Positions 25,899-34,831 are shown, numbered from the stretch's first letter. The stretch is 64,000 nucleotides of DNA from Deferribacteraceae bacterium UBA6799 (GCA_002452335.1 DKFJ01000012.1:370949-434948), one strand, 5' to 3'. Made by a program: numbers and translations. Notes: generated by a model not told the origin, from the letters alone.

Positions 25899-27062
25899 AT
25901 GAAAAATAAACGAATGATAGCGGCGGGTGTCACCGCCATGATAACAGCCATGGGACTTGCCCGTTTTTCCTTCACCCCGATGATCAGCATTATGGCGAAG
26001 GCGGATGTGCTGACCGTGGCGCAGGCCGGCGAGCTGGCGTCTCTTAATTATGCCGGATATCTCGCTGGCTCTCTTTTTTTCATGTTTTACCGCTCTTATA
26101 AAAAGCTCACATGGTTCTACGCCCTGTATGCCGTAAACGCAGTCACTCTTCTGATGATGCCGTTCAGCGAAAACTATCTGTTCTGGGCTGTGCTCAGAAC
26201 CATATCCGGATTTGCCAGCGCCGGCATGTTCATACTCTTCTCTGCCGTGGTGCTGGAGCATCTCGCCAGAGACAACAGGGCTCATTTAGCGGGACTGATA
26301 TACACAGGCATAGGCGCCGGGATATTCATATCGGGGCTGTCTGTTCTGATTATGACGGGATATACAGGCTGGCAGAACATGTGGATAGTCTTTTTCATAG
26401 AGTCTATGGCGCTGTTCCCCCTGTGCTTCATAGGCTCAGACAGAGAATATGCCTCGTCAAAAACAGACGCTCCGGCTGAAACAACACCAATGCACCCGTA
26501 CATATATTTTCTGGGCACTGCCTATTTTTTCATGGGCGCCGCCTATATTGTGAACGGAACTTTTCTGGTGGTTATCATCAACAGCATAGAAGACCTGAAA
26601 GGATTCGGCGGATACGCCGCATGGATGATAACGGGGCTGTCCGCCATACCGGGCATTGTCTATCTTTCCATGACGGCAGGCAGGAGAGGATATCTGACCA
26701 ACCTGATTCCGGCGTATGTCGTTCTGGGGATCAGCTGTGTTCTGCCAGCTGTGTCGAAAAATCCTGCGGCTGTGATGCTGGCGGCGGCGCTTTACGGCGC
26801 TACTTTTCTGGGTATAGTGTCGCTGACGGTGGCTTTCTCACGAAAACTGGCAGGAAGCCACACTACTTTCGCTGTGGGTCTGGTCACCTCCGCTTTCGGC
26901 GTGGGGCAGATGCTGGGACCTGTGGCGGCTGGCTATTCCGCCCAGATGACTGGCAGTTTTTCCGGTGCTTTGCTGGTATCGGCTGTTTTTTGCGCAGTGA
27001 GCATAGCTATCCTTTTGGCTGGCTGTTCAATATATAGAAGGAGAAATGTATGCCGTTCGTAA
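25899..27062 (+). CDS. MFS transporter, YbfB/YjiJ-like
   Basis: A 387-residue inner-membrane transporter with about twelve hydrophobic helices. The first part (GLARFSFTPM, and LNYAGYLAGSL near 50-60) fits the YbfB/YjiJ group of the major facilitator superfamily. The substrate is unknown. There is no clear ribosome binding site before its ATG. The last 13 bases overlap the tautomerase gene, so the two are likely coupled. Confidence 0.85.
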   Translation: MKNKRMIAAGVTAMITAMGLARFSFTPMISIMAKADVLTVAQAGELASLNYAGYLAGSLFFMFYRSYKKLTWFYALYAVNAVTLLMMPFSENYLFWAVLRTISGFASAGMFILFSAVVLEHLARDNRAHLAGLIYTGIGAGIFISGLSVLIMTGYTGWQNMWIVFFIESMALFPLCFIGSDREYASSKTDAPAETTPMHPYIYFLGTAYFFMGAAYIVNGTFLVVIINSIEDLKGFGGYAAWMITGLSAIPGIVYLSMTAGRRGYLTNLIPAYVVLGISCVLPAVSKNPAAVMLAAALYGATFLGIVSLTVAFSRKLAGSHTTFAVGLVTSAFGVGQMLGPVAAGYSAQMTGSFSGALLVSAVFCAVSIAILLAGCSIYRRRNVCRS

Positions 27063-27250
27063 ATATCAGAATAACAAAAGAAGGAGCAACCCCCGAACAG
27101 AAGGCGGAGCTTATCAGACGCTCCACACAGATGCTTCAGGAAGTGCTGGGCAAGAACCCCGCCACCACATTCGTCATCATAGACGAAGTGGATACGGACA
27201 ACTGGGGAATAGCCGGGGAATCCGTTACGGTGTTAAGGAAGAAAAAGTGA
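27050..27250 (+). CDS. 4-oxalocrotonate tautomerase family protein
   Basis: A 66-residue protein. After removal of the initiator Met the N terminus is Pro1, the catalytic base of this family. The rest (TPEQKAELIRRSTQML, then FVIIDEV and NWGIAGES) matches the beta-alpha-beta fold of small tautomerases. The ATG lies inside the end of the MFS gene and has AAGGAG eight bases upstream. Its substrate cannot be told from the sequence. The gene is followed by a hairpin of the interspersed repeat family. Confidence 0.9.
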   Translation: MPFVNIRITKEGATPEQKAELIRRSTQMLQEVLGKNPATTFVIIDEVDTDNWGIAGESVTVLRKKK

Positions 27251-27255
27251 TAAAA

Positions 27256-27340
27256 GGCACAGGATGTGCCTCACGAAGTGTAAGCGGAACTGAGGCTTCG
27301 CCGATGTGGAGCGGTATCGGAAATTCTCCACGGACGGAAG
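27256..27340 (+). repeat. interspersed hairpin repeat, copy A
   Basis: GGCACAGGATGTGCC is followed by TCACGAAGTGTAAGCGGA and then a CTGAGGCTTCGCCGA block. The same order of words recurs at 30459-30530. Related copies in the opposite direction are at 32585-32700 and 46130-46228. Confidence 0.65.
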
Positions 27341-27370
27341 AATTTCCGCAAAATATAATTGTTACTGGGG

Positions 27371-27455
27371 GATTGCCACACCTGCTTACAGCAGGTTCGC
27401 AATGACGTGAAAAGACCTGTCATTGCGAGTGCCGGCGAAGCAATCATCTGAAGTC
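27371..27455. repeat. REP-like half elements
   Basis: GATTGCC...CGCAATGACG is followed by GTCATTGCGAG...GCGAAGCAATC. These are the two halves of the 24601 palindrome in swapped order. The element lies between the tautomerase gene and the end of nifV. Confidence 0.7.
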
Positions 27456-27460
27456 GTAAC

Positions 27461-28579
27461 TTAAGCGCTTTTGAGCCCCAGTCTGGCGCAGAGACCTGTC
27501 ACGTCTTTGTTGTTCAGAACGGCCTTGTTCTTTCTGGCGAGTTTTTTCGCCTCATAGAGCAGACCTGTGAGCTGCCACTTGTCCAGATGGATCCCCTCCT
27601 GAGCCAGAATATGCTCCAGAACGTGCAGACCGGACTGGTTGCCGAACACCAGATTGCGTTTCATATCCAGCTCTTCAGGGTCGAACGGTTCATAGTTTTT
27701 CGGGTTTTTCAGCACGCCGTCTGTGTGTATTCCCGATTCGTGGGTGAACATAAATTCACCGATTACCGGACGCTGAGGGTCAACCTGTCTGCCCGCAGCC
27801 TGAGCCACAAATTCTGAAAGGGGACGCAGATGCTTGGTGTTAAACGTATCCAGATTGCCGTAAACATGTCTGGCAGCCATGATTATCTCTTCCAGAGGAG
27901 CGTTTCCCGCGCGCTCGCCCAGCCCCATCACAGTGGTGTTCACATGTGTGGCGCCTGCCTGAACAGCCGCCAGGGCGTTGGCTGTCGCCATGCCGAAATC
28001 ATTGTGGGTATGCACCTCTATATCCATTGATGTGCGCTCTCTGATGCGCCTGGTCATATTATATGTGCGGAAAGGGTCGAGGATGCCCACTGTGTCGCAG
28101 AAACGGAACCTGTCCGCTCCATATGCCTGTATGGTATCCACATATTCCTCTATGAACTCAATGTCCGCTCTGGACGCGTCTTCACCGCCCACGGACACAT
28201 ACAGGTCAAATTTTGAGCAGTATTCCAGCACTGACCTTATCTGATCCAGCACCCACTGTCTGGATTTATTCAGCTTGGTGTCTATCTGTATGTCTGAGAG
28301 CGGGAGCGATATCTCTATGGCTTTTGCGCCTGCCGCGACAGACGCTGCCACGTCTCCGACCAGCGCTCTGTTCCACGCTATGATTCTGGAATTAAGCCCT
28401 AAGTCCATGATGGATTCGAACATTGCGGATTCTTCCCTGCCCATGACAGGTATCCCCGCCTCTATCTCCTGAACACCGATGCTGTCCAGCCTGCGGGCTA
28501 TCTCCAGTCTCTCTTTTTTGGTAAAAGCGACTCCCGGTGTCTGTTCTCCGTCTCTGAGGGTTGTATCGTCAATAATCAT
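27461..28579 (-). CDS. nifV: homocitrate synthase
   Basis: Makes homocitrate, the organic ligand of the nitrogenase iron-molybdenum cofactor. The 372-residue enzyme begins MIIDDTTLRDGEQTPG and has the HTHND metal motif and a GERAGNAPLEE block. It lacks the leucine-binding domain present in the longer LeuA of this window, which, with the nif setting, supports NifV. GGGAGG precedes the ATG. A sigma-54 type promoter lies about 30 bases upstream, back to back with that of nifB. Confidence 0.93.
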   Translation of the reverse strand: MIIDDTTLRDGEQTPGVAFTKKERLEIARRLDSIGVQEIEAGIPVMGREESAMFESIMDLGLNSRIIAWNRALVGDVAASVAAGAKAIEISLPLSDIQIDTKLNKSRQWVLDQIRSVLEYCSKFDLYVSVGGEDASRADIEFIEEYVDTIQAYGADRFRFCDTVGILDPFRTYNMTRRIRERTSMDIEVHTHNDFGMATANALAAVQAGATHVNTTVMGLGERAGNAPLEEIIMAARHVYGNLDTFNTKHLRPLSEFVAQAAGRQVDPQRPVIGEFMFTHESGIHTDGVLKNPKNYEPFDPEELDMKRNLVFGNQSGLHVLEHILAQEGIHLDKWQLTGLLYEAKKLARKNKAVLNNKDVTGLCARLGLKSA

Positions 28580-28604
28580 GTAGCACCTCCCATGCGGTTA
28601 TACA

Positions 28605-28620
28605 TGCAAAAGGTGTGCCA
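28605..28620 (-). promoter_or_regulatory. sigma-54 promoter of nifV
   Basis: Read on the minus strand, TGGCACACCTTTTGCA matches the -24/-12 consensus TGGCACrnnnnTTGCw at every fixed position. The predicted RNA start is about 15 bases before the nifV ATG. NifA is the likely activator. Confidence 0.85.
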
Positions 28621-28758
28621 TGTTTTAAAACAAAAACGATGATTTTTGACATATTCACTGCTTAAAAAATACGCATTATGTCATGTTTCTGAACCGCCGG
28701 ATATGCCGGAACGGGTTTTATGTCAATATATATAGGCGTTATTCGTTTTGGCAGAAAC

Positions 28759-28774
28759 TGGCACATGCGTTGCT
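28759..28774 (+). promoter_or_regulatory. sigma-54 promoter of nifB
   Basis: TGGCACATGCGTTGCT is a perfect -24/-12 match. The predicted RNA start lies about 19 bases before the nifB ATG. I found no perfect TGT-N10-ACA activator site in the 138 bases between this and the nifV promoter. Confidence 0.88.
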
Positions 28775-28803
28775 GATAATAACCCGTCAAGACGGAGGAC
28801 GAT

Positions 28804-30156
28804 ATGGACAGAGAAACAGTTAAAAGCAAAATCGAAAAACATCCCTGCTACAATAAAGAAGCTCACCATAAATTCGCCAGAATCCACCTGCCGGTCGCTC
28901 CGGCGTGCAACATCCAGTGCAACTACTGCAACAGAAAATATGACTGCTCCAACGAATCACGCCCCGGAGTGACATCCGGCACGCTGAGCCCCGAACAGGC
29001 TCTGGAAAAGGTCATAATGGTGAAACACTCCATAGAGAACCTCTCTGTCGTGGGCATAGCCGGTCCCGGAGACGCTCTGGCTAACCCGGAGGCAACCTTC
29101 GAGACACTCCGTCTGCTGAAGGAATACGACAAGGAACTGATCCCCTGCATCAGCACCAACGGTCTCTCTCTCCCCGATCATGTGGACGAGATAAAAGAGC
29201 TGGGCATCGGACATGTGACAGTCACAATGAACGCTATCGACCCTGAAATTGGTCAAAAAATATACAGCTGGATACATTTTGAAGGCAGAACATACCACGG
29301 AAAAGACGCCGCCGCCATCCTGCTCGAGCGTCAGCTCGAAGGAATCAAAAAACTGGTGGAAAGAGATATTCTGGTCAAGGTAAACACCGTACTTATTCCA
29401 GGCATTAATGATTCTCATATTCCGGCAGTATCTGCGAAGATAAAAGAGCTGGGTGTTTTCATCCACAATATAATCCCGCTGATGAGCAAACCAGAATACG
29501 GAACAAAATTTGCTAATGATGGAGTACCGGAACCCACACCAGAAATGATAGGCAGAATCAGATTTCAGTGCGCCGAAGTTATGGGCGGTCTGGAAAATGT
29601 TATGCAGCACTGCAGGCAGTGCAGAGCGGACGCCATAGGCAAGCTGGGGCAGGACTGGGATTTCAACAACGTGACAGAAAACGTGAAAGAGAACTCCATG
29701 GCTCTCAAGTCGCAGGTTCTCTCATCCAGACGCTCCATCAGGGCGCTGGACATACACAAAAAATCAGCGGACGGCAAAATGACCGTCAGCAGAAATAAAA
29801 TGGTGCTGGTCGCAGTGGCGTCAGACAATCACAGAATGGCGGACGTCTCCTTTAAAAACGCCAGAAATTTCTATGTTTATGAAGTTTCCGGCTGGGGAGC
29901 GCACTTAAGAGAGATAAGAACTCTCGACTATGACAACTCGCAGGCATGCATAAAGCTCTCAGGCCACCTGAAAAATGTGGCGGAGCTGATAAAGGACTGC
30001 AGCGTTATGGTATGTACCGTGGCGGGAAAGAACGCCGCAGACGATATGAAGCTGAAGGGCATCATCATGGACACCAGACAGGCATACAAAGGGCTTGAAG
30101 AGGCTGCATGGGAAGCCGGGATAAAAAGGCTGGAATCCAGCGTTAAAACAGCTTAG
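28804..30156 (+). CDS. nifB: nitrogenase cofactor biosynthesis radical SAM protein NifB
   Basis: Builds NifB-co, the 8Fe-9S-carbide precursor of the nitrogenase cofactor. The radical SAM cluster motif is C35-x3-C39-x2-C42 (CNIQCNYC). Further cysteines around 48 and in the HCRQCRADA region near 270 would bind the substrate clusters. The C-terminal part (about 335-450) is a NifX/NafY-like cofactor-binding domain, as in the 450-500 residue fused NifB class. GGAGG precedes the ATG. It is transcribed from a sigma-54 promoter and followed after 12 bases by a small unknown gene. Confidence 0.95.
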   Translation: MDRETVKSKIEKHPCYNKEAHHKFARIHLPVAPACNIQCNYCNRKYDCSNESRPGVTSGTLSPEQALEKVIMVKHSIENLSVVGIAGPGDALANPEATFETLRLLKEYDKELIPCISTNGLSLPDHVDEIKELGIGHVTVTMNAIDPEIGQKIYSWIHFEGRTYHGKDAAAILLERQLEGIKKLVERDILVKVNTVLIPGINDSHIPAVSAKIKELGVFIHNIIPLMSKPEYGTKFANDGVPEPTPEMIGRIRFQCAEVMGGLENVMQHCRQCRADAIGKLGQDWDFNNVTENVKENSMALKSQVLSSRRSIRALDIHKKSADGKMTVSRNKMVLVAVASDNHRMADVSFKNARNFYVYEVSGWGAHLREIRTLDYDNSQACIKLSGHLKNVAELIKDCSVMVCTVAGKNAADDMKLKGIIMDTRQAYKGLEEAAWEAGIKRLESSVKTA

Positions 30157-30168
30157 AGGGGTATTATT

Positions 30169-30453
30169 ATGACTCATTCAGATGTGATCGACAGAGCAGG
30201 CGTGGCTGATCTTCTCAGAAAAGACGGCTACAAACTTATCAAAGGAAACGTCGAGGATCTCGATATCGGACATGTGACCGCCAGCATGGTGATCCGCTCC
30301 GGCAAGAGACTCGTTTCTCTGCTGCTTCCGGTGAAAGACGCAAGACTTTCAGGCGCCGAAATCGGCAGACCCATATACTGTCTGATGAACGGAAAAGACG
30401 TTCTCGTCTTCCGTGACATCAACTACATGATGAAAAAGATACTTAACAAGTAA
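30169..30453 (+). CDS. small unknown protein in the nifB operon
   Basis: 94 residues, soluble, with no membrane segment or cysteine pair that would suggest a ferredoxin. I do not recognise the family. It has alternating hydrophobic strands (VTASMVIRSG, RLVSLLLPV) and ends in a lysine-rich helix. GAGGGG precedes the ATG. It lies 12 bases after nifB, so it should be made under nitrogen-fixing conditions. A role in cofactor assembly or in protecting NifB is possible but unsupported. A repeat hairpin follows directly. Confidence 0.75.
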   Translation: MTHSDVIDRAGVADLLRKDGYKLIKGNVEDLDIGHVTASMVIRSGKRLVSLLLPVKDARLSGAEIGRPIYCLMNGKDVLVFRDINYMMKKILNK

Positions 30454-30458
30454 TACAG

Positions 30459-30530
30459 CACCACAGGATGTGGTTTGAGCATGCATCTTAAGCGGAGCTG
30501 AGGCATCGCCGAGGTGAAGCGGCATCAAAA
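30459..30530 (+). repeat. interspersed hairpin repeat, copy B
   Basis: CCACAGGATGTGG is followed by a diverged spacer, then TAAGCGGAGCTGAGGC and ATCGCCGAGGTG. This is the same order of words as copy A at 27256, again directly after the stop codon of a plus-strand gene. Confidence 0.65.
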
Positions 30531-30570
30531 TTTTTTAGAACAAAAATTTTTGCCAAACATAGTCAGATTT

Positions 30571-30660
30571 GCGGGGAGTTCAAAGAAGGTCTGTCACCCC
30601 CACAAAAGATTAATCTTCTTTGAACGTGGAGAGTGTTCTGTTCTCCGCCCCGCTTTTTTC
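30571..30660 (+). ncRNA. three-way-junction RNA ending in a T tract
   Basis: GCGGGG (30571-30576) pairs with CCCCGC (30648-30653). Enclosed are an 11-base-pair hairpin (GTTCAAAGAAG with CTTCTTTGAAC, 30578-30625) and a second hairpin (GGAGA with TCTCC, 30628-30646). Six Ts follow at once. It could be an elaborate terminator of the nifB unit or the 3' part of a small RNA. Confidence 0.5.
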
Positions 30661-30725
30661 TTATTCTACATATTTCCTAAAAGTGGTATACTATTAGATA
30701 AACACGTCTTTAACCGGAGCCTGCA

Positions 30726-32558
30726 ATGAAGGTTAAAAACCGCACCATCTACATGTTGGCGGCTATATTGGTACTGATAGTCGGAACTTATCTTCTGGAC
30801 GAATGGTACCGTTTTTCGCGTAATACAGCTCTGCTCAGGGCGGAGCACTCGGCTCTGGTGGATCGTTTTTATAAAGGCATAGGCAAGAGATCCAATGCCG
30901 TTCTGAAATCAGAGGCGTATCTGATGACAAGCAATGCTGATATTCTGTCAGCTTTGAAGAACAGAGACAGGGAGCGGCTTTTCTCCATCATGTCCCCCTA
31001 TCTGTCGTCTCTACAGTCACTGTTTCCCCAGTCGCCCATAACCATCAATTTTCTGCTGCCGGACGGAACTTTCTTTCTGCGCATGCATAACCCTAAAAAG
31101 TTCGGCGACAATAATCTGGACGCCAGACCTATACTGAAATCAGTCTTTCATACCAAAAAACCGGCTTTCGGGCTGGAGACCTGCTCATCAACCATCAGTC
31201 ACAGGTTTGTTCAGCCTCTGGCGGCTAACGGCGAGTTCTATGGTGTTCTGGAGCTGGGCATCGACCTGTCATTCATAGCCAACAGGGTCTCTTCCATCTC
31301 CGATATGCGCAATATCATCATATTGAACCAGAAAGCCGGACAGCTTCTGAAATGCTCTCCGGACGGAATATATAATCCGGAATATTTCAACAACACCAGC
31401 ATCCCGATCAATAAGATCATGGAGAAAGGCACATGGGACATCACCAGAAAAGATATCGCGTACAACGGCGTCCGCTATGAGGTTATCAAGGAATTCTCTC
31501 TGATAGATTTCTCCGGAATTGACGTGGGCAAGATAGTTTTCGTGGCGAAGACCAGCGGTCTGGAAGAGTGGTTCAACAGCCACATAATCAGAGCCGCCGT
31601 GATGTGTCTGATAGGCGTGATGCTGATAATCTACGTCGCCAGACACGGATTCATAGAATCCATAGCCGAGCTGGAAAAAGAGCACGACGATGCCATCCGC
31701 TCGCTGAAAGATGTCAACACGGGGCTGGAGGAACGCATCCGCAAGGAAGTGGACAACTGCCGGATAAAAGACCAGATAATCAACCAGCAGCAGAAAGTAG
31801 CCGATATGGGGCTGATGCTGTCCGCTCTGGCGCATCACTGGCGCCAGCCTATCAACGCTGTGGGACTGTATGTTCAGGATCTGTCCGAAGCGTTCAAGAG
31901 CGGCGAGCTGAGCGCTGAATACATAGAAGAGTTCGAAAAGAACAATATGAACCTGCTGAATAAACTCTCCGATTCCATCGACAGATACCGCACTTTTTTC
32001 GAACCCAGCGTTTCTAAGACCCGTTTCGAGATAGTGAAGGTGCTGTCAGAAATAGGCGACATGCTGAACGCGTCTCTCTCATCCGCCGGAGTGAAGCTGA
32101 CGGTAAAATGCAAATGTTCCAAAAGAGAGCTGGCGTGCAGTGTTCTGGAGAAAATGCCGGAATGCGAATACAAAGGCACTGAGATAAACGGATTTCTCAA
32201 TGAGTTCAAGCAGACACTGCTGAACATCATTTACAACTCCATAGACGCCATCACGGAAAGATACGCTCTGGAAGAACACCCGGTCCGCAACGGACTGATA
32301 ACCATCAGCCTGAATGTAGACTCGGACACCATCAGCATGGAGATAACAGACAACGGCATAGGCATCGATGAAAATATAATCGACAAGATATTCAACCCCT
32401 TCTTCACCACAAAAGAACAGGGAAAAGGCACAGGCATCGGTCTCTACATGGCGAAAACAGTCATCGAAAAATATATGTGCGGCACAATCACAGCAAAAAA
32501 TACCGGCAGCGGAACGACAATAGAGATAATTCTGAGCAGGGAAGCGAACTGCTCCTGA
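30726..32558 (+). CDS. orphan sensor histidine kinase
   Basis: A 610-residue membrane kinase. A helix at about 8-25, a periplasmic Cache-like domain (the middle includes LLPDGTFFLRMHNPKKFG), and a second helix near 290-305 are followed by a coiled coil. The phosphoacceptor box AHHWRQPIN (His370/His371) and an ATPase domain with clear G boxes (GIGIDENI, GKGTGIGLYM) complete it. Four cysteines (462, 464, 471, 480) interrupt the start of the ATPase domain, as in the kinase at 19137. No response regulator is adjacent. Its location beside nifB is suggestive but not evidence of a nif role. Confidence 0.88.
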   Translation: MKVKNRTIYMLAAILVLIVGTYLLDEWYRFSRNTALLRAEHSALVDRFYKGIGKRSNAVLKSEAYLMTSNADILSALKNRDRERLFSIMSPYLSSLQSLFPQSPITINFLLPDGTFFLRMHNPKKFGDNNLDARPILKSVFHTKKPAFGLETCSSTISHRFVQPLAANGEFYGVLELGIDLSFIANRVSSISDMRNIIILNQKAGQLLKCSPDGIYNPEYFNNTSIPINKIMEKGTWDITRKDIAYNGVRYEVIKEFSLIDFSGIDVGKIVFVAKTSGLEEWFNSHIIRAAVMCLIGVMLIIYVARHGFIESIAELEKEHDDAIRSLKDVNTGLEERIRKEVDNCRIKDQIINQQQKVADMGLMLSALAHHWRQPINAVGLYVQDLSEAFKSGELSAEYIEEFEKNNMNLLNKLSDSIDRYRTFFEPSVSKTRFEIVKVLSEIGDMLNASLSSAGVKLTVKCKCSKRELACSVLEKMPECEYKGTEINGFLNEFKQTLLNIIYNSIDAITERYALEEHPVRNGLITISLNVDSDTISMEITDNGIGIDENIIDKIFNPFFTTKEQGKGTGIGLYMAKTVIEKYMCGTITAKNTGSGTTIEIILSREANCS

Positions 32559-32566
32559 TTATACAC

Positions 32567-32730
32567 CTCATAAATGACCTCCTGTCATTTATGAGCTAAC
32601 GCCTGGAAAGGCAGAAGCCTAATCCAGGCTCACACTCCGGAAGATTTTCTCAACTTGGTTGAAAAATCTCCCTCCGTGAGGCACATCCATGTGCCTGATT
32701 TTGTATATACATCTCATAAATGACCTCCTG
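32567..32730. repeat. repeat copy C bounded by an 18-base direct repeat
   Basis: CTCATAAATGACCTCCTG occurs at 32567-32584 and again at 32713-32730. Between them lies a copy of the hairpin family in reverse direction, with AGGCACATCCATGTGCCT at 32679-32696. The first direct repeat is itself the left arm of a hairpin (CATAAATGAC with GTCATTTATG). Confidence 0.65.
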
Positions 32731-32806
32731 CAATGCGCATAAATCAAAATAACTTTTCATTTTTCTGCAAAATACCCAGAAAAGCCTTTTATTATTTTAA
32801 AAACTG

Positions 32807-32812
32807 TATAAT
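32807..32812 (+). promoter_or_regulatory. putative -10 element of typA
   Basis: A perfect TATAAT lies 46 bases before the typA start. A convincing -35 element was not seen. Confidence 0.4.
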
Positions 32813-32857
32813 ACTGATTGGCTCTACTTTTCGAGCAAATAATACAGGTGCAATAAA

Positions 32858-34687
32858 ATGGCAAAAAAGCAAAATGAGAATCTTAGAAATATAGCTATCA
32901 TAGCGCACGTTGACCACGGAAAGACAACTCTGGTGGACGCTCTCTTCAAACAGAGCGGCATGTTCCGTGAGGAACAGGAAGTCGACGACAGGCTGATGGA
33001 CAGCATGGATCTGGAGCGTGAGAGAGGTATCACCATCTCCGCTAAGAACTGCGCTGTTAAATGGGGCAACACCAAGATAAACATTCTGGACACACCGGGT
33101 CACGCCGATTTCGGCGGCGAGGTTGAGAGAGCCCTCTCTATGGTGGACGGAGCTATCCTTCTGGTGGACGCCTCCGAGGGTCCCCTGCCCCAGACACGTT
33201 TTGTTCTGGGTAAGGCTTTCGAGGCAGGACTCAAAATTATCGTGGTGGTAAACAAGATCGACCGTCAGGACGCCAGACCCGATGAAGTTCTGAACGAAGT
33301 ATACGATCTTTTCATCGATCTGGGCGCTGATGACGAGCAGATAGAATTCCCCCTCTACTACGCCATCGGTCGTGAGGGCATATGCCAGAAGACACTGGAC
33401 GAGAAGGGAACGGATATGAAGCCCCTCTTCGACGCTATAGTGTCAGAGATCCCCGCCCCCAGCTATGACGATACAGAGCCCTTCCAGATGCTGGTGAGCG
33501 ACCTCGGTTACTCAGACTATCTGGGCAGACTGGCGATAGGCAAGGTCATCAACGGATCAGCCAAATCTAACGAAACACTGGTGCGCATAGGCGCTGAAGA
33601 CACACAGACACTGCGTGTCAGCAAGATTCAGATATATGAAGGTCTGGGTACAAAAGAGACAGAAATAGCCGAGCCCGGCGAAATCATCGTTCTCTCCGGT
33701 ATAGAGGAGATCACCATCGGCGATACCATCTGTACCAAAGAATCACCCAAAGCTCTCCCCAGAATCACAGTGGACGAACCCACCGTGTCTATGAAATTCA
33801 GCCCCAACACAGGTCCCCTCGCCGGACGCGAGGGCAAATTCGTCCAGTCTAACCGTATCAAGGAAAGACTTTTGAAAGAGACCCTCATGAACGTGGCTAT
33901 CAAGGTGGAGGAAACTCCCGAAAAAGACAGCTACATAGTGAAAGGAAGAGGCGAGTTCCAGATGGCTATCATTCTGGAAACCATGAGAAGAGAAGGATTC
34001 GAGGTTTGCGTGGGCAGACCCGAAGTAATTTATAAAACCATAAACGGTCAGCTCTGCGAGCCCATCGAGCACCTTTTCATCGACTGTGATGAAATGTTCA
34101 TCGGCGTTGTGACAGAAAAACTCTCCTTAAGAAAAGGACGCATGACCAACCTGATAAACCACGGAACAGGAAGAGCCAGACTGGAGTTTTCCATACCCAG
34201 CCGCGGTCTCATCGGATACCGTGACGAATTCCTGTCAGACACAAAAGGTACAGGCATCATGAACTCACTTCTCCACGGATATGAACCCCACAGAGGCGAT
34301 ATCCCCAGCAGATTCACAGGTTCCATCGTTTCTGACAGAGCAGGTAAAGGCGTTGCCTACGGTATGTTCCACCTGGAACCCAGAGGCGTGCTGTTCATCC
34401 ACCCCGGAGACGTTGTTTACGAGGGAATGATAATCGGCGCTTATAACAAAGACAACGATCTGAACGCCAACCCCTGTAAAGAGAAGAAACTGACAAACAT
34501 GAGGGCTTCCGGAAAGGATGATGCCATCACCCTGACACCCGTCCCCCCCATGACACTGGAGAAAGCCATCCACTTCATAGCGGATGATGAGCTGGTGGAG
34601 GTTACTCCTAAATCTATCCGTCTGCGCAAAAAGATACTCTCTCAGCAGGAGAGACACACCGCCAGAGGCAAAGCTCTCGGCAAGTAA
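32858..34687 (+). CDS. typA: translational GTPase TypA/BipA
   Basis: A 609-residue ribosome-associated GTPase of the elongation-factor family, involved in ribosome assembly and stress adaptation. The G1 motif is AHVDHGKTT (15-23). The switch II DTPGHADF and the NKID specificity motif follow. The C-terminal domain ends in the basic RLRKKILSQQERHTARGKALGK-type tail of the family. It is a single gene with its own promoter and terminator and is unrelated to the nif genes around it. Confidence 0.95.
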   Translation: MAKKQNENLRNIAIIAHVDHGKTTLVDALFKQSGMFREEQEVDDRLMDSMDLERERGITISAKNCAVKWGNTKINILDTPGHADFGGEVERALSMVDGAILLVDASEGPLPQTRFVLGKAFEAGLKIIVVVNKIDRQDARPDEVLNEVYDLFIDLGADDEQIEFPLYYAIGREGICQKTLDEKGTDMKPLFDAIVSEIPAPSYDDTEPFQMLVSDLGYSDYLGRLAIGKVINGSAKSNETLVRIGAEDTQTLRVSKIQIYEGLGTKETEIAEPGEIIVLSGIEEITIGDTICTKESPKALPRITVDEPTVSMKFSPNTGPLAGREGKFVQSNRIKERLLKETLMNVAIKVEETPEKDSYIVKGRGEFQMAIILETMRREGFEVCVGRPEVIYKTINGQLCEPIEHLFIDCDEMFIGVVTEKLSLRKGRMTNLINHGTGRARLEFSIPSRGLIGYRDEFLSDTKGTGIMNSLLHGYEPHRGDIPSRFTGSIVSDRAGKGVAYGMFHLEPRGVLFIHPGDVVYEGMIIGAYNKDNDLNANPCKEKKLTNMRASGKDDAITLTPVPPMTLEKAIHFIADDELVEVTPKSIRLRKKILSQQERHTARGKALGK

Positions 34688-34711
34688 CTGTAACCAAGAA
34701 TAATTTTAACC

Positions 34712-34736
34712 AGGCGGCCCCATGACCGCCTTTTTT
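34712..34736 (+). terminator. terminator after typA
   Basis: AGGCGG pairs with CCGCCT across an eight-base loop and is followed by a T run. Confidence 0.85.
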
Positions 34737-34750
34737 ATTGCCTCAATTTA

Positions 34751-34814
34751 TTTAGGTACCTAAAAAATATCTTGACAGCCTGCCGTTTTTGTTTAATTTT
34801 ATTTAGGAACCTAA
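34751..34814 (+). promoter_or_regulatory. marR promoter with paired operators
   Basis: Two near-identical palindromes, TTTAGGTACCTAAA (34751-34764) and TTTAGGAACCTAA (34802-34814), bracket a TTGACA -35 element (34772-34777) and the expected -10 region. Their centres are about 50 bases apart, close to five helical turns. This suits autorepression by the MarR dimer encoded downstream. Confidence 0.75.
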
Positions 34815-34831
34815 CAAAAACGGAGGAAATC

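Noticed and set aside
28621..28758. NifA activator site between nifV and nifB
   Set aside because: No TGT-N10-ACA match was found; TGT-N6-ACA at 28621 has the wrong spacing.
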